From contig NZ_JBKIWZ010000001.1 in assembly GCF_050157905.1 (NCBI RefSeq), forward strand, positions 186,001 through 250,000: a stretch of 64,000 nt of DNA. Reading direction: 5' to 3'. The notes below the pieces were generated by a model. It did not search any database, was not told the DNA's origin, and saw nothing but the letters and a program-made list of their open reading frames with translations. This stretch comes from Pantoea sp050157905. Its GTDB lineage: Bacteria > Pseudomonadota > Gammaproteobacteria > Enterobacterales > Enterobacteriaceae. Numbering within the stretch: the first letter of the stretch is position 1; each line of letters opens with the position of its first letter. This document shows, piece after piece, positions 48,441 to 56,717 of the stretch. A program made the position numbers and the translations under genes.

Positions 48441-49109
48441 ATGACCGGGCAACTTAACTTTCCCGCCCTGTGGCCTTACTGGCCGGAGCTGCTTTCCGGC
48501 CTCTGGGTCACCATTCAGCTCACGCTGCTGGCGACGACCGGCGGCGTGGCGATTGGGATTGCGGGCGCGGCGCTCCGCAGCGGCAAACCGGGCTGGATGA
48601 GCCGCCTCTGGGGCGTCTATGTCGAGCTGATCCGCAATACGCCGTTTGTCGTGCAGCTGTTCTTTATCGTGTTTGGTCTGCCGGCGCTGGGGCTGAAGCT
48701 GACGGCGGGTGAGGCGGCGCTGCTGGCGATGCTGATCAACCTTGGGGCTTACAGCACAGAGATCATCCGTGCCGGGATTCAGGTGACGCCGAAAGGGCAG
48801 TGGGAAGCGGGACGAGTGCTGGGCTTAACCCGCAGCCAGACCTTTCTGCGGGTGGTGCTGCCTCCGGCGCTGCAGCGTATTTATCCGGCGCTGGTCAGCC
48901 AGTGCATCATCGTCATGCTGGGCTCGTCGGTGGTGTCGCAGGTCTCCTATGAGGAGCTGACCTTCGCCGCTAACCTGATCCAGTCGCGCACCTTTTTAAG
49001 TTTTGAGGTCTATCTGGTGACCACGCTGATCTACCTGGCGTTGTCGATCGCCATGCGCCATCTGCTGCTGGCGATTGGCCGTAAATGGTTTGGAGTGCAG
49101 CCATCATGA
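48441..49109 (+). CDS. ABC transporter permease, polar amino acid type (1)
   Basis: A 222-residue HisM/GlnP-like permease with about five membrane helices and the conserved loop EIIRAGIQVTPKGQWEAGRVLG, followed by the VVLPPALQRIYPAL coupling segment. It forms a heterodimer with the next gene product, since the ATGA overlap of the two genes implies balanced synthesis. Confidence 0.9.
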   Translation: MTGQLNFPALWPYWPELLSGLWVTIQLTLLATTGGVAIGIAGAALRSGKPGWMSRLWGVYVELIRNTPFVVQLFFIVFGLPALGLKLTAGEAALLAMLINLGAYSTEIIRAGIQVTPKGQWEAGRVLGLTRSQTFLRVVLPPALQRIYPALVSQCIIVMLGSSVVSQVSYEELTFAANLIQSRTFLSFEVYLVTTLIYLALSIAMRHLLLAIGRKWFGVQPS

Positions 49110-49765
49110 TGACGACCTTTTCCGACTGGGACATTCTGCGCAACCTGCTTCTGGCGGCGCGCTGGACCCTGTTACTGTCGCTGGTGGCCTTTGTCGGCGG
49201 CACGCTGGTGACACTGCCGCTGCTGTTTATGCGCCTGCTGCAGCGCCAGTGGCTGACGCGCGTTATTCGTGGCTACACCGCGCTATTTCAGGGCACGCCG
49301 TTGCTGATGCAGCTGTTCCTGGCCTTTTTCGGTGTCGGCCTGTTCGGCATTGATGTTGCCCCCTGGACTGCGGCGTCGCTGGCGCTGACCTTCTACACCA
49401 GCGCTTTTCTGGTCGACATCTGGTACGGCAGCATCCGCGCCTTGCCGAAAGGGCAATGGGAAGCGTCGCGCTGCCTTGGCCTGAATTTTGGCCAGACGCT
49501 GTGGCGGGTGATTGCCCCGCAGGCAATCCGCATCGGCATCGCGCCAACGGTGGGGTTTGCCGTCCAGGTGATCAAGGGCACCGCGCTGGCGTCGATTATC
49601 GGTTTTATCGAGCTGACTAAAGCGGGCACCATTCTGAACAACGTGACCTATCAGCCGTTCAAGGTCTTCGGGCTGGTGGCGCTGGGCTACTTCCTGATGT
49701 GTTATCCGCTGTCCCGTTACAGCCAGTATCTGGAGAAAAAATTCAATGCCGCTCATCACCATTAA
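49106..49765 (+). CDS. ABC transporter permease, polar amino acid type (2)
   Basis: A 219-residue permease similar to the preceding one (LPKGQWEASRCLGLNFGQTLW and VIAPQAIRIGIAP coupling region). ATG 49106 overlaps the stop of the first permease by 4 bases; a longer upstream frame lies inside that gene and is not used. Its 3' end overlaps the ATPase gene by 20 bases. Confidence 0.9.
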   Translation: MMTTFSDWDILRNLLLAARWTLLLSLVAFVGGTLVTLPLLFMRLLQRQWLTRVIRGYTALFQGTPLLMQLFLAFFGVGLFGIDVAPWTAASLALTFYTSAFLVDIWYGSIRALPKGQWEASRCLGLNFGQTLWRVIAPQAIRIGIAPTVGFAVQVIKGTALASIIGFIELTKAGTILNNVTYQPFKVFGLVALGYFLMCYPLSRYSQYLEKKFNAAHHH

Positions 49766-50477
49766 TCAGGTGCAAAAATATTACGGCGACAACCATGTGT
49801 TGAAAGGCGTGGATCTGGATATCGACATGGGCGAGGTGATCTCGATCATCGGTCGCAGCGGGTCGGGAAAAAGTACGCTGCTGCGCTGCATGAACGGGCT
49901 GGAGGGCTACCAGGAGGGCAGCATCAAGCTCGGCGGGATGACCATTACCGATCGTGATTCGCAGGCGCGTGAAATCAGCCGTTCGGTCGGGATGGTGTTT
50001 CAGAACTTCAACCTGTTCCCGCACATGACGGCGCTGGAGAACGTAATGCTGGCCCCGCGCCGGGTGCTGAAAAAGAGTGACGCCGAATGCCGGGCGCTGG
50101 CGACGCAGATGCTGGAAAAAGTCGGGCTGGGCGAACGGCTTAACTACTATCCGGGCAGTCTTTCCGGCGGTCAGCAGCAGCGGGTGGCGATCGCCCGTGC
50201 GCTGGCGATGACGCCGAAAGTTTTACTCTGTGATGAGATCACCTCCGCGCTCGATCCCGAACTGGTTGGCGAAGTCCTCAAGGTCCTGGAGCAGCTGGCG
50301 GCAGAGGGGATGACGCTGATCCTCGTCACGCATGAAATGAATTTCGCCCGCGACGTGGGCGACCGTGTGGTCTTTATGCATCAGGGGCGCGTCTGGGAGC
50401 AGGGTGACAGCAAAACGTTGTTCGCTCAGCCGCAGTCGCCGGAGCTGAAACAGTTTATCTCTTCAGTTCGCCTCTGA
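49746..50477 (+). CDS. ABC transporter ATP-binding protein, polar amino acid type
   Basis: A 243-residue GlnQ/HisP-like ATPase: Walker A GRSGSGKST, Q-loop MVFQNFNLFPHMT, signature LSGGQQQRVAIARAL, Walker B VLLCDEITSALD and the switch histidine in VTHEMNFA. It completes the transporter. hpxJ follows within about 20 bases, so uptake and breakdown genes are on one transcript. Confidence 0.92.
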   Translation: MPLITINQVQKYYGDNHVLKGVDLDIDMGEVISIIGRSGSGKSTLLRCMNGLEGYQEGSIKLGGMTITDRDSQAREISRSVGMVFQNFNLFPHMTALENVMLAPRRVLKKSDAECRALATQMLEKVGLGERLNYYPGSLSGGQQQRVAIARALAMTPKVLLCDEITSALDPELVGEVLKVLEQLAAEGMTLILVTHEMNFARDVGDRVVFMHQGRVWEQGDSKTLFAQPQSPELKQFISSVRL

Positions 50478-50498
50478 GCCTCATAAAAGGAAATGATG

Positions 50499-51734
50499 AT
50501 GGATATGACTAAATTCCCGCAACTGAATCCGCCACAGCGTCTGCTGATGGGGCCGGGGCCGATTAACGCCGATCCCCGCGTGCTGCGCGCCATGTCGAGT
50601 CAGCTGCTGGGTCAGTACGATCCGGCGATGACCCACTATATGAACGACGTGATGGCGCTCTATCGCGGTGTATTCCGCACGGAGAACCGCTGGACACTGC
50701 TGATCGATGGCACCTCACGCGCCGGTATTGAGTCGATTCTGCTGTCGTCTATCCGGCCGGGTGACAGAGTGCTGGTGCCGGTGTTTGGCCGCTTCGGTCA
50801 TCTGCTGTGCGAAATTGCTCGCCGCTGCCGCGCCGAGGTTCACACCATTGAAGTCCCCTGGGGCGAGGTCTTTACACCCGATCAGGTGGAAGAGGCGATC
50901 AAAAAAGTGCGGCCGCGTCTGCTGCTCACGGTACAGGGCGACACCTCAACGACCATGCTGCAGCCGCTGGAGCAGCTGGGAGCGATCTGCAAACGCTATG
51001 GCGTGCTGTTCTATACCGATGCCACCGCGTCGCTGGCGGGTAACCCGCTGGAAACGGATGCCTGGGGGCTGGATGCCGTGTCGGCAGGGATGCAGAAGTG
51101 TCTGGGCGGACCCTCGGGCACCTCGCCGATCACCCTGAGCGCGGAGATGGAGGCGGTGATCCGCAAGCGCAAATGCGTGGAGCAGGGGATCCGTACGGAG
51201 GCGCATCAGGATGGCGAAGAGGAGATGATCTACTCCAACTATTTCGATCTCGGCATGATCATGGATTACTGGGGGCCGGAGCGGCTTAACCACCATACCG
51301 AAGCGACCAGCGCCCTGTTTGGCGCGCGCGAGTGCGCCCGTCTGATCCTGCAGGAGGGGCTGGACAATGGCATCGCCCGTCACAAACTGCATGGCGATGC
51401 GATGCTGAAAGGCATTCAGGGAATGGGTCTGGAAACCTTTGGCGACCTGAAACATAAAATGAATAACGTGCTGGGCGTGATGATCCCGTCCGGCGTCAAT
51501 GGCGACCAGGTGCGCAAGCTGATGCTGGAGGATTTTGGCATTGAGATCGGCACCTCGTTTGGTCCGCTGCATGGCAAGGTCTGGCGCATCGGTACCATGG
51601 GTTACAACGCACGGAAAGATTGCGTGATGCAGACCCTGTCGGCGCTGGAGACGGTACTGACTCACCTCGGTTATCGCACACCGCAGGGCGCTGGCGCCCA
51701 GGCCGCGTGGGATCACTACGGGAGTCACGCATGA
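50499..51734 (+). CDS. hpxJ: (S)-ureidoglycine-glyoxylate aminotransferase HpxJ
   Basis: PLP enzyme of the class V aminotransferase family (PucG type): transfers the amino group of ureidoglycine to glyoxylate, giving oxalurate and glycine. The RLLMGPGPINADPRVL start is typical, TDATASLAG contains the PLP-binding aspartate, and the Schiff-base lysine is in GMQKCLGGPSG. Three consecutive ATG codons (50493, 50496, 50499) occur; the third has the best spacing to AAAAGGAA. Its stop overlaps hpxK by 4 bases. Confidence 0.9.
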   Translation: MDMTKFPQLNPPQRLLMGPGPINADPRVLRAMSSQLLGQYDPAMTHYMNDVMALYRGVFRTENRWTLLIDGTSRAGIESILLSSIRPGDRVLVPVFGRFGHLLCEIARRCRAEVHTIEVPWGEVFTPDQVEEAIKKVRPRLLLTVQGDTSTTMLQPLEQLGAICKRYGVLFYTDATASLAGNPLETDAWGLDAVSAGMQKCLGGPSGTSPITLSAEMEAVIRKRKCVEQGIRTEAHQDGEEEMIYSNYFDLGMIMDYWGPERLNHHTEATSALFGARECARLILQEGLDNGIARHKLHGDAMLKGIQGMGLETFGDLKHKMNNVLGVMIPSGVNGDQVRKLMLEDFGIEIGTSFGPLHGKVWRIGTMGYNARKDCVMQTLSALETVLTHLGYRTPQGAGAQAAWDHYGSHA

Positions 51735-52984
51735 TGATGAGCGCCAGCGAAGCCCGGGTCGCTGCAGAGCGCGTGATGGCGCGCTGCGATGTGCTGGCGG
51801 CGATCAGCGAAACGGCAGAGGGACTGACCCGCGTCTACCTGTCACCGGAGCATCTGCGTGCCAACGCCTGCGTTGGTGAGTGGATGCAGGCGGCGGGCAT
51901 GCGGGTATGGCAGGATGAGGTCGGCAATATCTGTGGACGTTACGAAGCGGCTGACGCAGGCGCGCCTGCGCTGCTGCTGGGTTCACATCTGGACACCGTG
52001 CGCAACGCGGGACGTTACGACGGGATGCTGGGCGTGCTCAGCGCCATCGAAACCGTACAGTGGCTGCATGACCATCAGTGCCGGCTGCCGCTGGCCATTG
52101 AGGTGATTGGTTTCGGCGACGAAGAGGGCACCCGTTTCGGCATTACGCTGCTCGGCAGTCGCGGGATTACCGGCAGCTGGCCGCAGAGCTGGATCACGCA
52201 TCCGGACGGCAACGGCATCACGGTGTCGCAGGCGATGGCCGATATCGGTCTCGACAGCAGTCAGATCGCCGCCGCCGCACGCCGGGTTGAGGATATCGTC
52301 GGCTATCTTGAATTGCATATTGAGCAGGGACCCTGCCTGGAGCAGGCGGACCTGGCGCTGGGCGTCGTCACGGCAATCAACGGTGCGCGCCGCCTTAACT
52401 GCCGGTTTACCGGAGAGGCAGGGCATGCGGGCACGGTGCCCATGACCCATCGCAAAGATGCGCTGGCTGCCGCTGCAGAGTGGATGGTCTTTATTGAGCA
52501 GACCACCCGGGAGCAGGATCCCCAGCTGGTGGCCACTGTCGGCACCCTGAACTGCGCGCCGGGCGCGGTGAACGTCATCCCGGGCGACGTGTCGCTGTCG
52601 CTGGATGTGCGCGGCCCGCAGGATAATCCGCTGGAGGCACTGCTCTCCAGCCTGTTAACCCAGGCGGAGGCGATTGCGCTGCGGCGCGGACTCCGTTTTG
52701 AGTCGAACGAATATTACCGCATCGGGGCCACAGCCTGTGACTCCGCGCTGCAACAGGCGCTGAGTCACGCGGTGGAAACGGTGCAGGGGCGTACACTTTC
52801 ACTGCCGAGCGGCGCCGGACACGACGCCATCGCCATCGCCGAACGCTGGCCAGTCGGGATGCTATTTGTGCGTAACCATCGCGGCATCAGCCACCATCCG
52901 GCGGAGTCGGTGGCGGTGGCGGATGTGGCGCCTGCACTGCAGGCTTATCTGCAGGCGGTTTCGCTGATTGCCGGACGGAGCTGA
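51731..52984 (+). CDS. hpxK: Allantoate amidohydrolase HpxK
   Basis: A 417-residue M20-family binuclear metal hydrolase (AllC/carbamoylase type) that turns allantoate into ureidoglycine, CO2 and ammonia. Metal-ligand motifs are visible: GSHLDTVRNAGRYDG, GFGDEEGTRF, ELHIEQGP, and SGAGHDA. ATG 51731 overlaps the hpxJ stop (ATGA) and follows GGGAG; two further ATGs come directly after it. The frame extends upstream into hpxJ, but that part is not expected to be coding. Its product feeds HpxJ. Confidence 0.92.
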   Translation: MMMSASEARVAAERVMARCDVLAAISETAEGLTRVYLSPEHLRANACVGEWMQAAGMRVWQDEVGNICGRYEAADAGAPALLLGSHLDTVRNAGRYDGMLGVLSAIETVQWLHDHQCRLPLAIEVIGFGDEEGTRFGITLLGSRGITGSWPQSWITHPDGNGITVSQAMADIGLDSSQIAAAARRVEDIVGYLELHIEQGPCLEQADLALGVVTAINGARRLNCRFTGEAGHAGTVPMTHRKDALAAAAEWMVFIEQTTREQDPQLVATVGTLNCAPGAVNVIPGDVSLSLDVRGPQDNPLEALLSSLLTQAEAIALRRGLRFESNEYYRIGATACDSALQQALSHAVETVQGRTLSLPSGAGHDAIAIAERWPVGMLFVRNHRGISHHPAESVAVADVAPALQAYLQAVSLIAGRS

Positions 52985-52986
52985 AG

Positions 52987-53481
52987 ATGGAATTAGCCGC
53001 ATTTAATCAGCTTTCCGCCGATGAGGCCCGGGCCGCCATCCGGCACTGCGTGGCCATTCCTCACTGGCAGCAGGCGCTGGTGGCCGCCCGGCCTTTTTAC
53101 AGTAAAGCGGCGCTGCTGGCGGTAGCCGATACGCTGGCCCGCCAGTGGCAGCAGCCTGAGTTACAGGCCGCGCTCACGGCCCATCCCCGCATCGGTGAGC
53201 GCGCAGAGGGCGCGGATAAAGAGGCGGCTCTGTCGCGTGGCGAGCAGTCTGCGATGCAGCAGGCTGGCCACGCCCTGCAGCAGGCGATGCAGCAGGGCAA
53301 TCAGGCGTATGAAGCGCGCTTTGGCCGGGTGTTTCTGATCCGCGCGAAAGGGCGCAGTGGCGAAGAGATGCTGGCGGCGCTACAGCGCCGGTTGCAGAAT
53401 AGCGAGGCTGACGAACAGCAGGAGACGCTGGAGCAGCTGCGGGAAATCACCCTGTTACGCCTGAAGGAGACGATTCAATGA
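52987..53481 (+). CDS. hpxQ: OHCU decarboxylase HpxQ (UraD)
   Basis: A 164-residue all-helical 2-oxo-4-hydroxy-4-carboxy-5-ureidoimidazoline decarboxylase that yields S-allantoin. The catalytic histidine is in AHPRIGER, preceded by a typical helix bundle, and the conserved arginine/glutamate region FLIRAKGRSGEEML follows. Two bases separate it from hpxK, and it overlaps hpxT by 4 bases. Confidence 0.93.
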   Translation: MELAAFNQLSADEARAAIRHCVAIPHWQQALVAARPFYSKAALLAVADTLARQWQQPELQAALTAHPRIGERAEGADKEAALSRGEQSAMQQAGHALQQAMQQGNQAYEARFGRVFLIRAKGRSGEEMLAALQRRLQNSEADEQQETLEQLREITLLRLKETIQ

Positions 53482-53813
53482 GCACCATCACCACCCACAT
53501 TCTGGACACGGCGCTGGGCAAACCCGCCTGTGGCGTCGCGATTTCCCTGGAGCAGAACAGCCCTGAGGGCTGGTTTCCGGTTGCGGAGGGGGCGACCGAC
53601 AACGACGGGCGGCTGAAAGATCTGACGCCCGAACCGCTGTCGCCCGGTCACTACCGGTTAACCGCCGAAATCGGCGACTATTTTGCCGTCGCCGGTCGGG
53701 ATGCGCTCTACGTCAGCGCGCAGATCGATTTCGTGATTGCCGAGGCGGGCAGCCATTTCCACCTGCCGTTTCTGATCTCGCCCTGGTCCTGGTCAACCTA
53801 TCGCGGCAGCTGA
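53478..53813 (+). CDS. hpxT: 5-hydroxyisourate hydrolase HpxT
   Basis: A 111-residue transthyretin-related enzyme that opens 5-hydroxyisourate to OHCU. Typical features: TTHILDTALGKPACGV at the N-terminus and the C-terminal YRGS tetrapeptide. It has no signal peptide, so it is cytosolic like the rest of the pathway. Last gene of the operon. Urate oxidase/hydroxylase, needed to make its substrate, is not in this window. Confidence 0.95.
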   Translation: MSTITTHILDTALGKPACGVAISLEQNSPEGWFPVAEGATDNDGRLKDLTPEPLSPGHYRLTAEIGDYFAVAGRDALYVSAQIDFVIAEAGSHFHLPFLISPWSWSTYRGS

Positions 53814-53836
53814 GGCGCGGACTGCCGCGTCAGGCC

Positions 53837-54604
53837 TTACAGGGAAAAGCGATCTGCATCCTGCCAGGCCGGGAAGCGCTCGCGGTAGGCGTTGAGCGTC
53901 TCCAGCGACAGTTCGGCGTCCAGCCGCGCGCGCTGATACGGCTCCGCTTCACTGAGGATCTCGCCCTGCGGGGAAATAATCTGGCTGTCGCCGCTGTAGT
54001 GATGCTGATTGCCGTCGCTGCCGACGCGGTTGCAGCCCGCCACATAGGCCTGATTTTCAATGGCCCGTGCTAACAGCAGCGCCTGCCAGTGCCGCGCACG
54101 TGGCGCAGGCCAGTTGGCGACGTAGAGCGCCAGATCGTAATCGTTGCGGTTGCGTGAGAAGACCGGAAAGCGAAGGTCATAGCAGATCTGCGGCAGGATG
54201 CGCCAGCCGCGCCACGCAAACACCTGGCGCTTTTCGCCGGGCAGATAGTGATGATGCTCATCTGCCATCCGGAACAGGTGACGCTTATCATACTGCTGCA
54301 CCGTGCCGTCGGGCGCGACCAGCAGGAAACGGTTTACCGCGCCGTGATCGGTCTGGATCGCCGCGCTGCCGCCAATCAGGGCATCGGTGCGCCGGGCATG
54401 CTGATGCAGCCACTCAATCACCTGCACCTCGGGCAGCGAGCTTTTCGCGGCCTCCATCGCAAAGCCGGTGGTAAACATCTCCGGCAGGATAATCAGATCG
54501 CGGCCGGTGAGGCTGGCCAGCTGCGCATCGAAATGGCGCAGATTGGCCTCGCCATCCATCCAGCTCAGTGTTTCCTGCAATAGCGTAATTTTCAAAGCTG
54601 ACAT
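53837..54604 (-). CDS. yafV: Omega-amidase YafV (nitrilase superfamily)
   Basis: A 255-residue carbon-nitrogen hydrolase with the Glu-Lys-Cys triad: Glu in ILPEMF, Lys in YDKRHLF, Cys in ICYDLRFPVF. E. coli YafV is the same family; it opens omega-amides such as 2-oxoglutaramate, the by-product of glutamine-dependent transamination. Its start overlaps the 3' end of the aminotransferase gene by 13 bases, matching a joint role with that enzyme in closing methionine salvage. Confidence 0.92.
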   Translation of the reverse strand: MSALKITLLQETLSWMDGEANLRHFDAQLASLTGRDLIILPEMFTTGFAMEAAKSSLPEVQVIEWLHQHARRTDALIGGSAAIQTDHGAVNRFLLVAPDGTVQQYDKRHLFRMADEHHHYLPGEKRQVFAWRGWRILPQICYDLRFPVFSRNRNDYDLALYVANWPAPRARHWQALLLARAIENQAYVAGCNRVGSDGNQHHYSGDSQIISPQGEILSEAEPYQRARLDAELSLETLNAYRERFPAWQDADRFSL

Positions 54605-55752
54605 AAGCGCTCCGCGGCGGCATCCAGGGTCGCCGGCTGTTTAGCAAAACAGAGGCGAATCAGTTTATGAGGGAAAGGCTCGGCGCAGAACACCGAGAGC
54701 GGGATCGCCGCGACGCCTGCTTCGCGGGTCAGCCACTGGCAGAAGCTCACATCATCCAGGTCGGAGAGGGCGCTGTAATCCGCCAGCAGGAAATAGGTGC
54801 CCTGGCAGGGTAAAACTTTAAAGCGGCTGGCGGTCAGCGCCGTTGCCAGCCGGTCGCGGCGGTCGCGATAAAACGCTGGCAGCGTATGATAATGTTCCGG
54901 ATGTTCACGCAGCATATCCGCAATCGCCAGCTGCGCCGGGGTATTCACCGAGAAGGTCAGATACTGATGCACCTTGCGCAGCTCAGCGCTGATCGCCGCA
55001 GGCGCAACGCAGTAACCCACTTTCCAGCCGGTTACATGGAAAGTCTTGCCAAACGAGGAGACTGCGACGGCCCGCTGACGCAGTTCAGGATGGGCCAGCA
55101 CGCTGGCGTGGCCCGCTTCATCGAAGCAGATATGCTCATAGACCTCGTCGCTCAGTACGTAAACCGGCCGGGCGGCAATCGCCTGCCACAGCGCGGCGAA
55201 ATCCTGCTGCTGCCAGACGGTGGCTGACGGATTGTGCGGCGTGTTCAGGATCACCAGCCGGGTTTTATCACTCAGCAATTCAGCAAAGGCCGTCCAGTCG
55301 ACACGGAAGGCGGGCGGCTGCAGCGCAATGCGTTTCATGATACCGCCCGACAGCGCGACCGCAGGCGCATAGCTGTCGTAGCTGGGATCAAAGCAGATCA
55401 CCTCATCGCCCGGCCGCACCAGCGCGGTAATCGCTGCATAGAGCGCCTCGGTGGCACCCGCCGTCACCGTCACCTCTGTCTCAGCATCGGGCCGGTAGTC
55501 ATAGAGCAGCGCGGTTTTCTCAGCAATCGCCTCACGTAACGGCAGCACACCGGTCATCGGCGCATACTGGTTCGCGCCCTGGCTGACGTGAAACGCCAGC
55601 CGCTGCTGCAGATAGTCGGGACCGCTGAAATCAGGAAAGCCCTGCGAGAGGTTGATGGCGTTGTGCTGCTGAGCCAGCGCACTCATCTGGCTGAAAATCG
55701 TGGTGCCGAGTAAAGGAAGCTTACTTTCGGGTATCAGATTGTGCTGCGTCAT
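54592..55752 (-). CDS. mtnE: Methionine/aromatic aminotransferase, YbdL type (likely MtnE)
   Basis: PLP enzyme of the class I/II aminotransferases (386 residues, the length of E. coli YbdL, to which it is very similar: SKLPLLGTTIFSQMSALAQQ, INLSQGFPDF, SSFGKTFHVTGWKVGY with the Schiff-base lysine). In this setting it is the likely last step of methionine salvage: ketomethylthiobutyrate plus glutamine or another donor gives methionine. ATG 55752 is used rather than an upstream in-frame start. It is followed by yafV, and MetJ-type boxes lie 85-100 bases upstream. Confidence 0.88.
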   Translation of the reverse strand: MTQHNLIPESKLPLLGTTIFSQMSALAQQHNAINLSQGFPDFSGPDYLQQRLAFHVSQGANQYAPMTGVLPLREAIAEKTALLYDYRPDAETEVTVTAGATEALYAAITALVRPGDEVICFDPSYDSYAPAVALSGGIMKRIALQPPAFRVDWTAFAELLSDKTRLVILNTPHNPSATVWQQQDFAALWQAIAARPVYVLSDEVYEHICFDEAGHASVLAHPELRQRAVAVSSFGKTFHVTGWKVGYCVAPAAISAELRKVHQYLTFSVNTPAQLAIADMLREHPEHYHTLPAFYRDRRDRLATALTASRFKVLPCQGTYFLLADYSALSDLDDVSFCQWLTREAGVAAIPLSVFCAEPFPHKLIRLCFAKQPATLDAAAERLCQL

Positions 55753-55837
55753 GGTGTCAGGCCTTAAGCGCGAAGTGTGATGCGGTGTCACCCGGGGTTT
55801 GTGCCACTATAAACAGGATGGTAGTATTTGGCAATCA

Positions 55838-55853
55838 AGACGCTTAGACGGCT
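55838..55853. promoter_or_regulatory. Tandem met boxes in the mtnE-mtnB control region
   Basis: AGACGCTT followed directly by AGACGGCT, two adjacent 8-base units close to the MetJ consensus AGACGTCT, with a weaker third unit (AAATGCGT) after them. This is the usual tandem arrangement of MetJ operators. Confidence 0.7.
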
Positions 55854-55900
55854 AAATGCGTCATGCTCCGCACTTCAGCGGTGTTGGCTACGCGTGCTTA

Positions 55901-55932
55901 CCCCGGTCACTGACTGATGTCAGCTTCCGGGG
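55901..55932. other. Long hairpin in the mtnE-mtnB intergenic region, possible dispersed repeat
   Basis: CCCCGG (55901) and CCGGGG (55927) enclose CTGAC/GTCAG around a TGAT loop; GTGC and GCAC outside may extend it. It is part of about 130 bases (55855-55985) without a gene. The sequence feels like an intergenic repeat family seen in Pantoea and Serratia genomes, but that is memory only. The region continues to the mtnB start without another recognisable feature. Confidence 0.4.
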
Positions 55933-56102
55933 ATGCGCACACTTGCCGCCTTGCTGAGATGCGGATCATCTGACAGGACCCGGAGAAGATGAGTTGAAAG
56001 CGGGATGCTCAGGCTAAAAACCTGACCACAACGGTGGGTACTTTTTTCGCTTTTACCCTTAGTTACGTCACCCGGTATTACATTTCACCGCAAGGAAACA
56101 TT

Positions 56103-56717
56103 ATGTCGCAGACTCTTCCGTTAGATCAGCTGGTTGCTGCCTGTCACTGGATTGGGGCGAAAGGCTGGGCGCCGGCCACCGGCGGGAATATGTCCGTGCG
56201 TCGCGATGCGCATGTCTGCCTGCTGAGTGAATCGGGCAAAGACAAAGGCACGCTGACGCGGGATGATTTCATCGAGGTCGATATCGCCACCAGCCAGTCA
56301 CTGTCGGGCCGTAAGCCGTCAGCCGAAACCGGCCTGCACACGATGATCTATCGCCTCTTTCCCGAGGCGGGCGCGGTGCTGCACACCCACACGGTCAATT
56401 CGACCGTGCTGTCACAGGTGGAGCAGGGGGCGGCGCTGTTGCTGCATGGCTATGAGATGCAAAAATCGTTAAGCGGACAGCAGACGCATCTGGATACCGT
56501 GGCGATCCCGGTGTTCGACAACAGTCAGGATATCGTGGCGCTGGCGTCCGACATTGAGGATTATGCCGCCCGGTTTCCGCTGCGCTATGGCTTTCTGCTG
56601 CGCGGCCACGGCTTAACCTGCTGGGGCCGGGACGTCAGCGAAGCACGCCGTCATCTGGAAGGTCTGGAATTTTTATTTGAATGCGAACGTCAACGTCGCC
56701 TGCTGGAGAGAGCATGA
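56103..56717 (+). CDS. mtnB: Methylthioribulose-1-phosphate dehydratase
   Basis: Third step of the methionine salvage pathway: removes water from methylthioribulose 1-phosphate. The 204-residue class II aldolase/adducin-fold zinc enzyme has TGGNMSVR near the N-terminus and metal ligands His94 and His96 in VLHTHTVNS, with a later histidine (LRGHGL). ATG 56103 follows AAGGAA. Overlaps mtnC by 4 bases. Confidence 0.94.
   Translation: MSQTLPLDQLVAACHWIGAKGWAPATGGNMSVRRDAHVCLLSESGKDKGTLTRDDFIEVDIATSQSLSGRKPSAETGLHTMIYRLFPEAGAVLHTHTVNSTVLSQVEQGAALLLHGYEMQKSLSGQQTHLDTVAIPVFDNSQDIVALASDIEDYAARFPLRYGFLLRGHGLTCWGRDVSEARRHLEGLEFLFECERQRRLLERA

Noticed and set aside
51620..51730. Upstream extension of hpxK
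   Set aside because: It lies within the hpxJ coding region; the ATG at 51731 overlaps the hpxJ stop and has a good ribosome-binding site, and family members begin near there.
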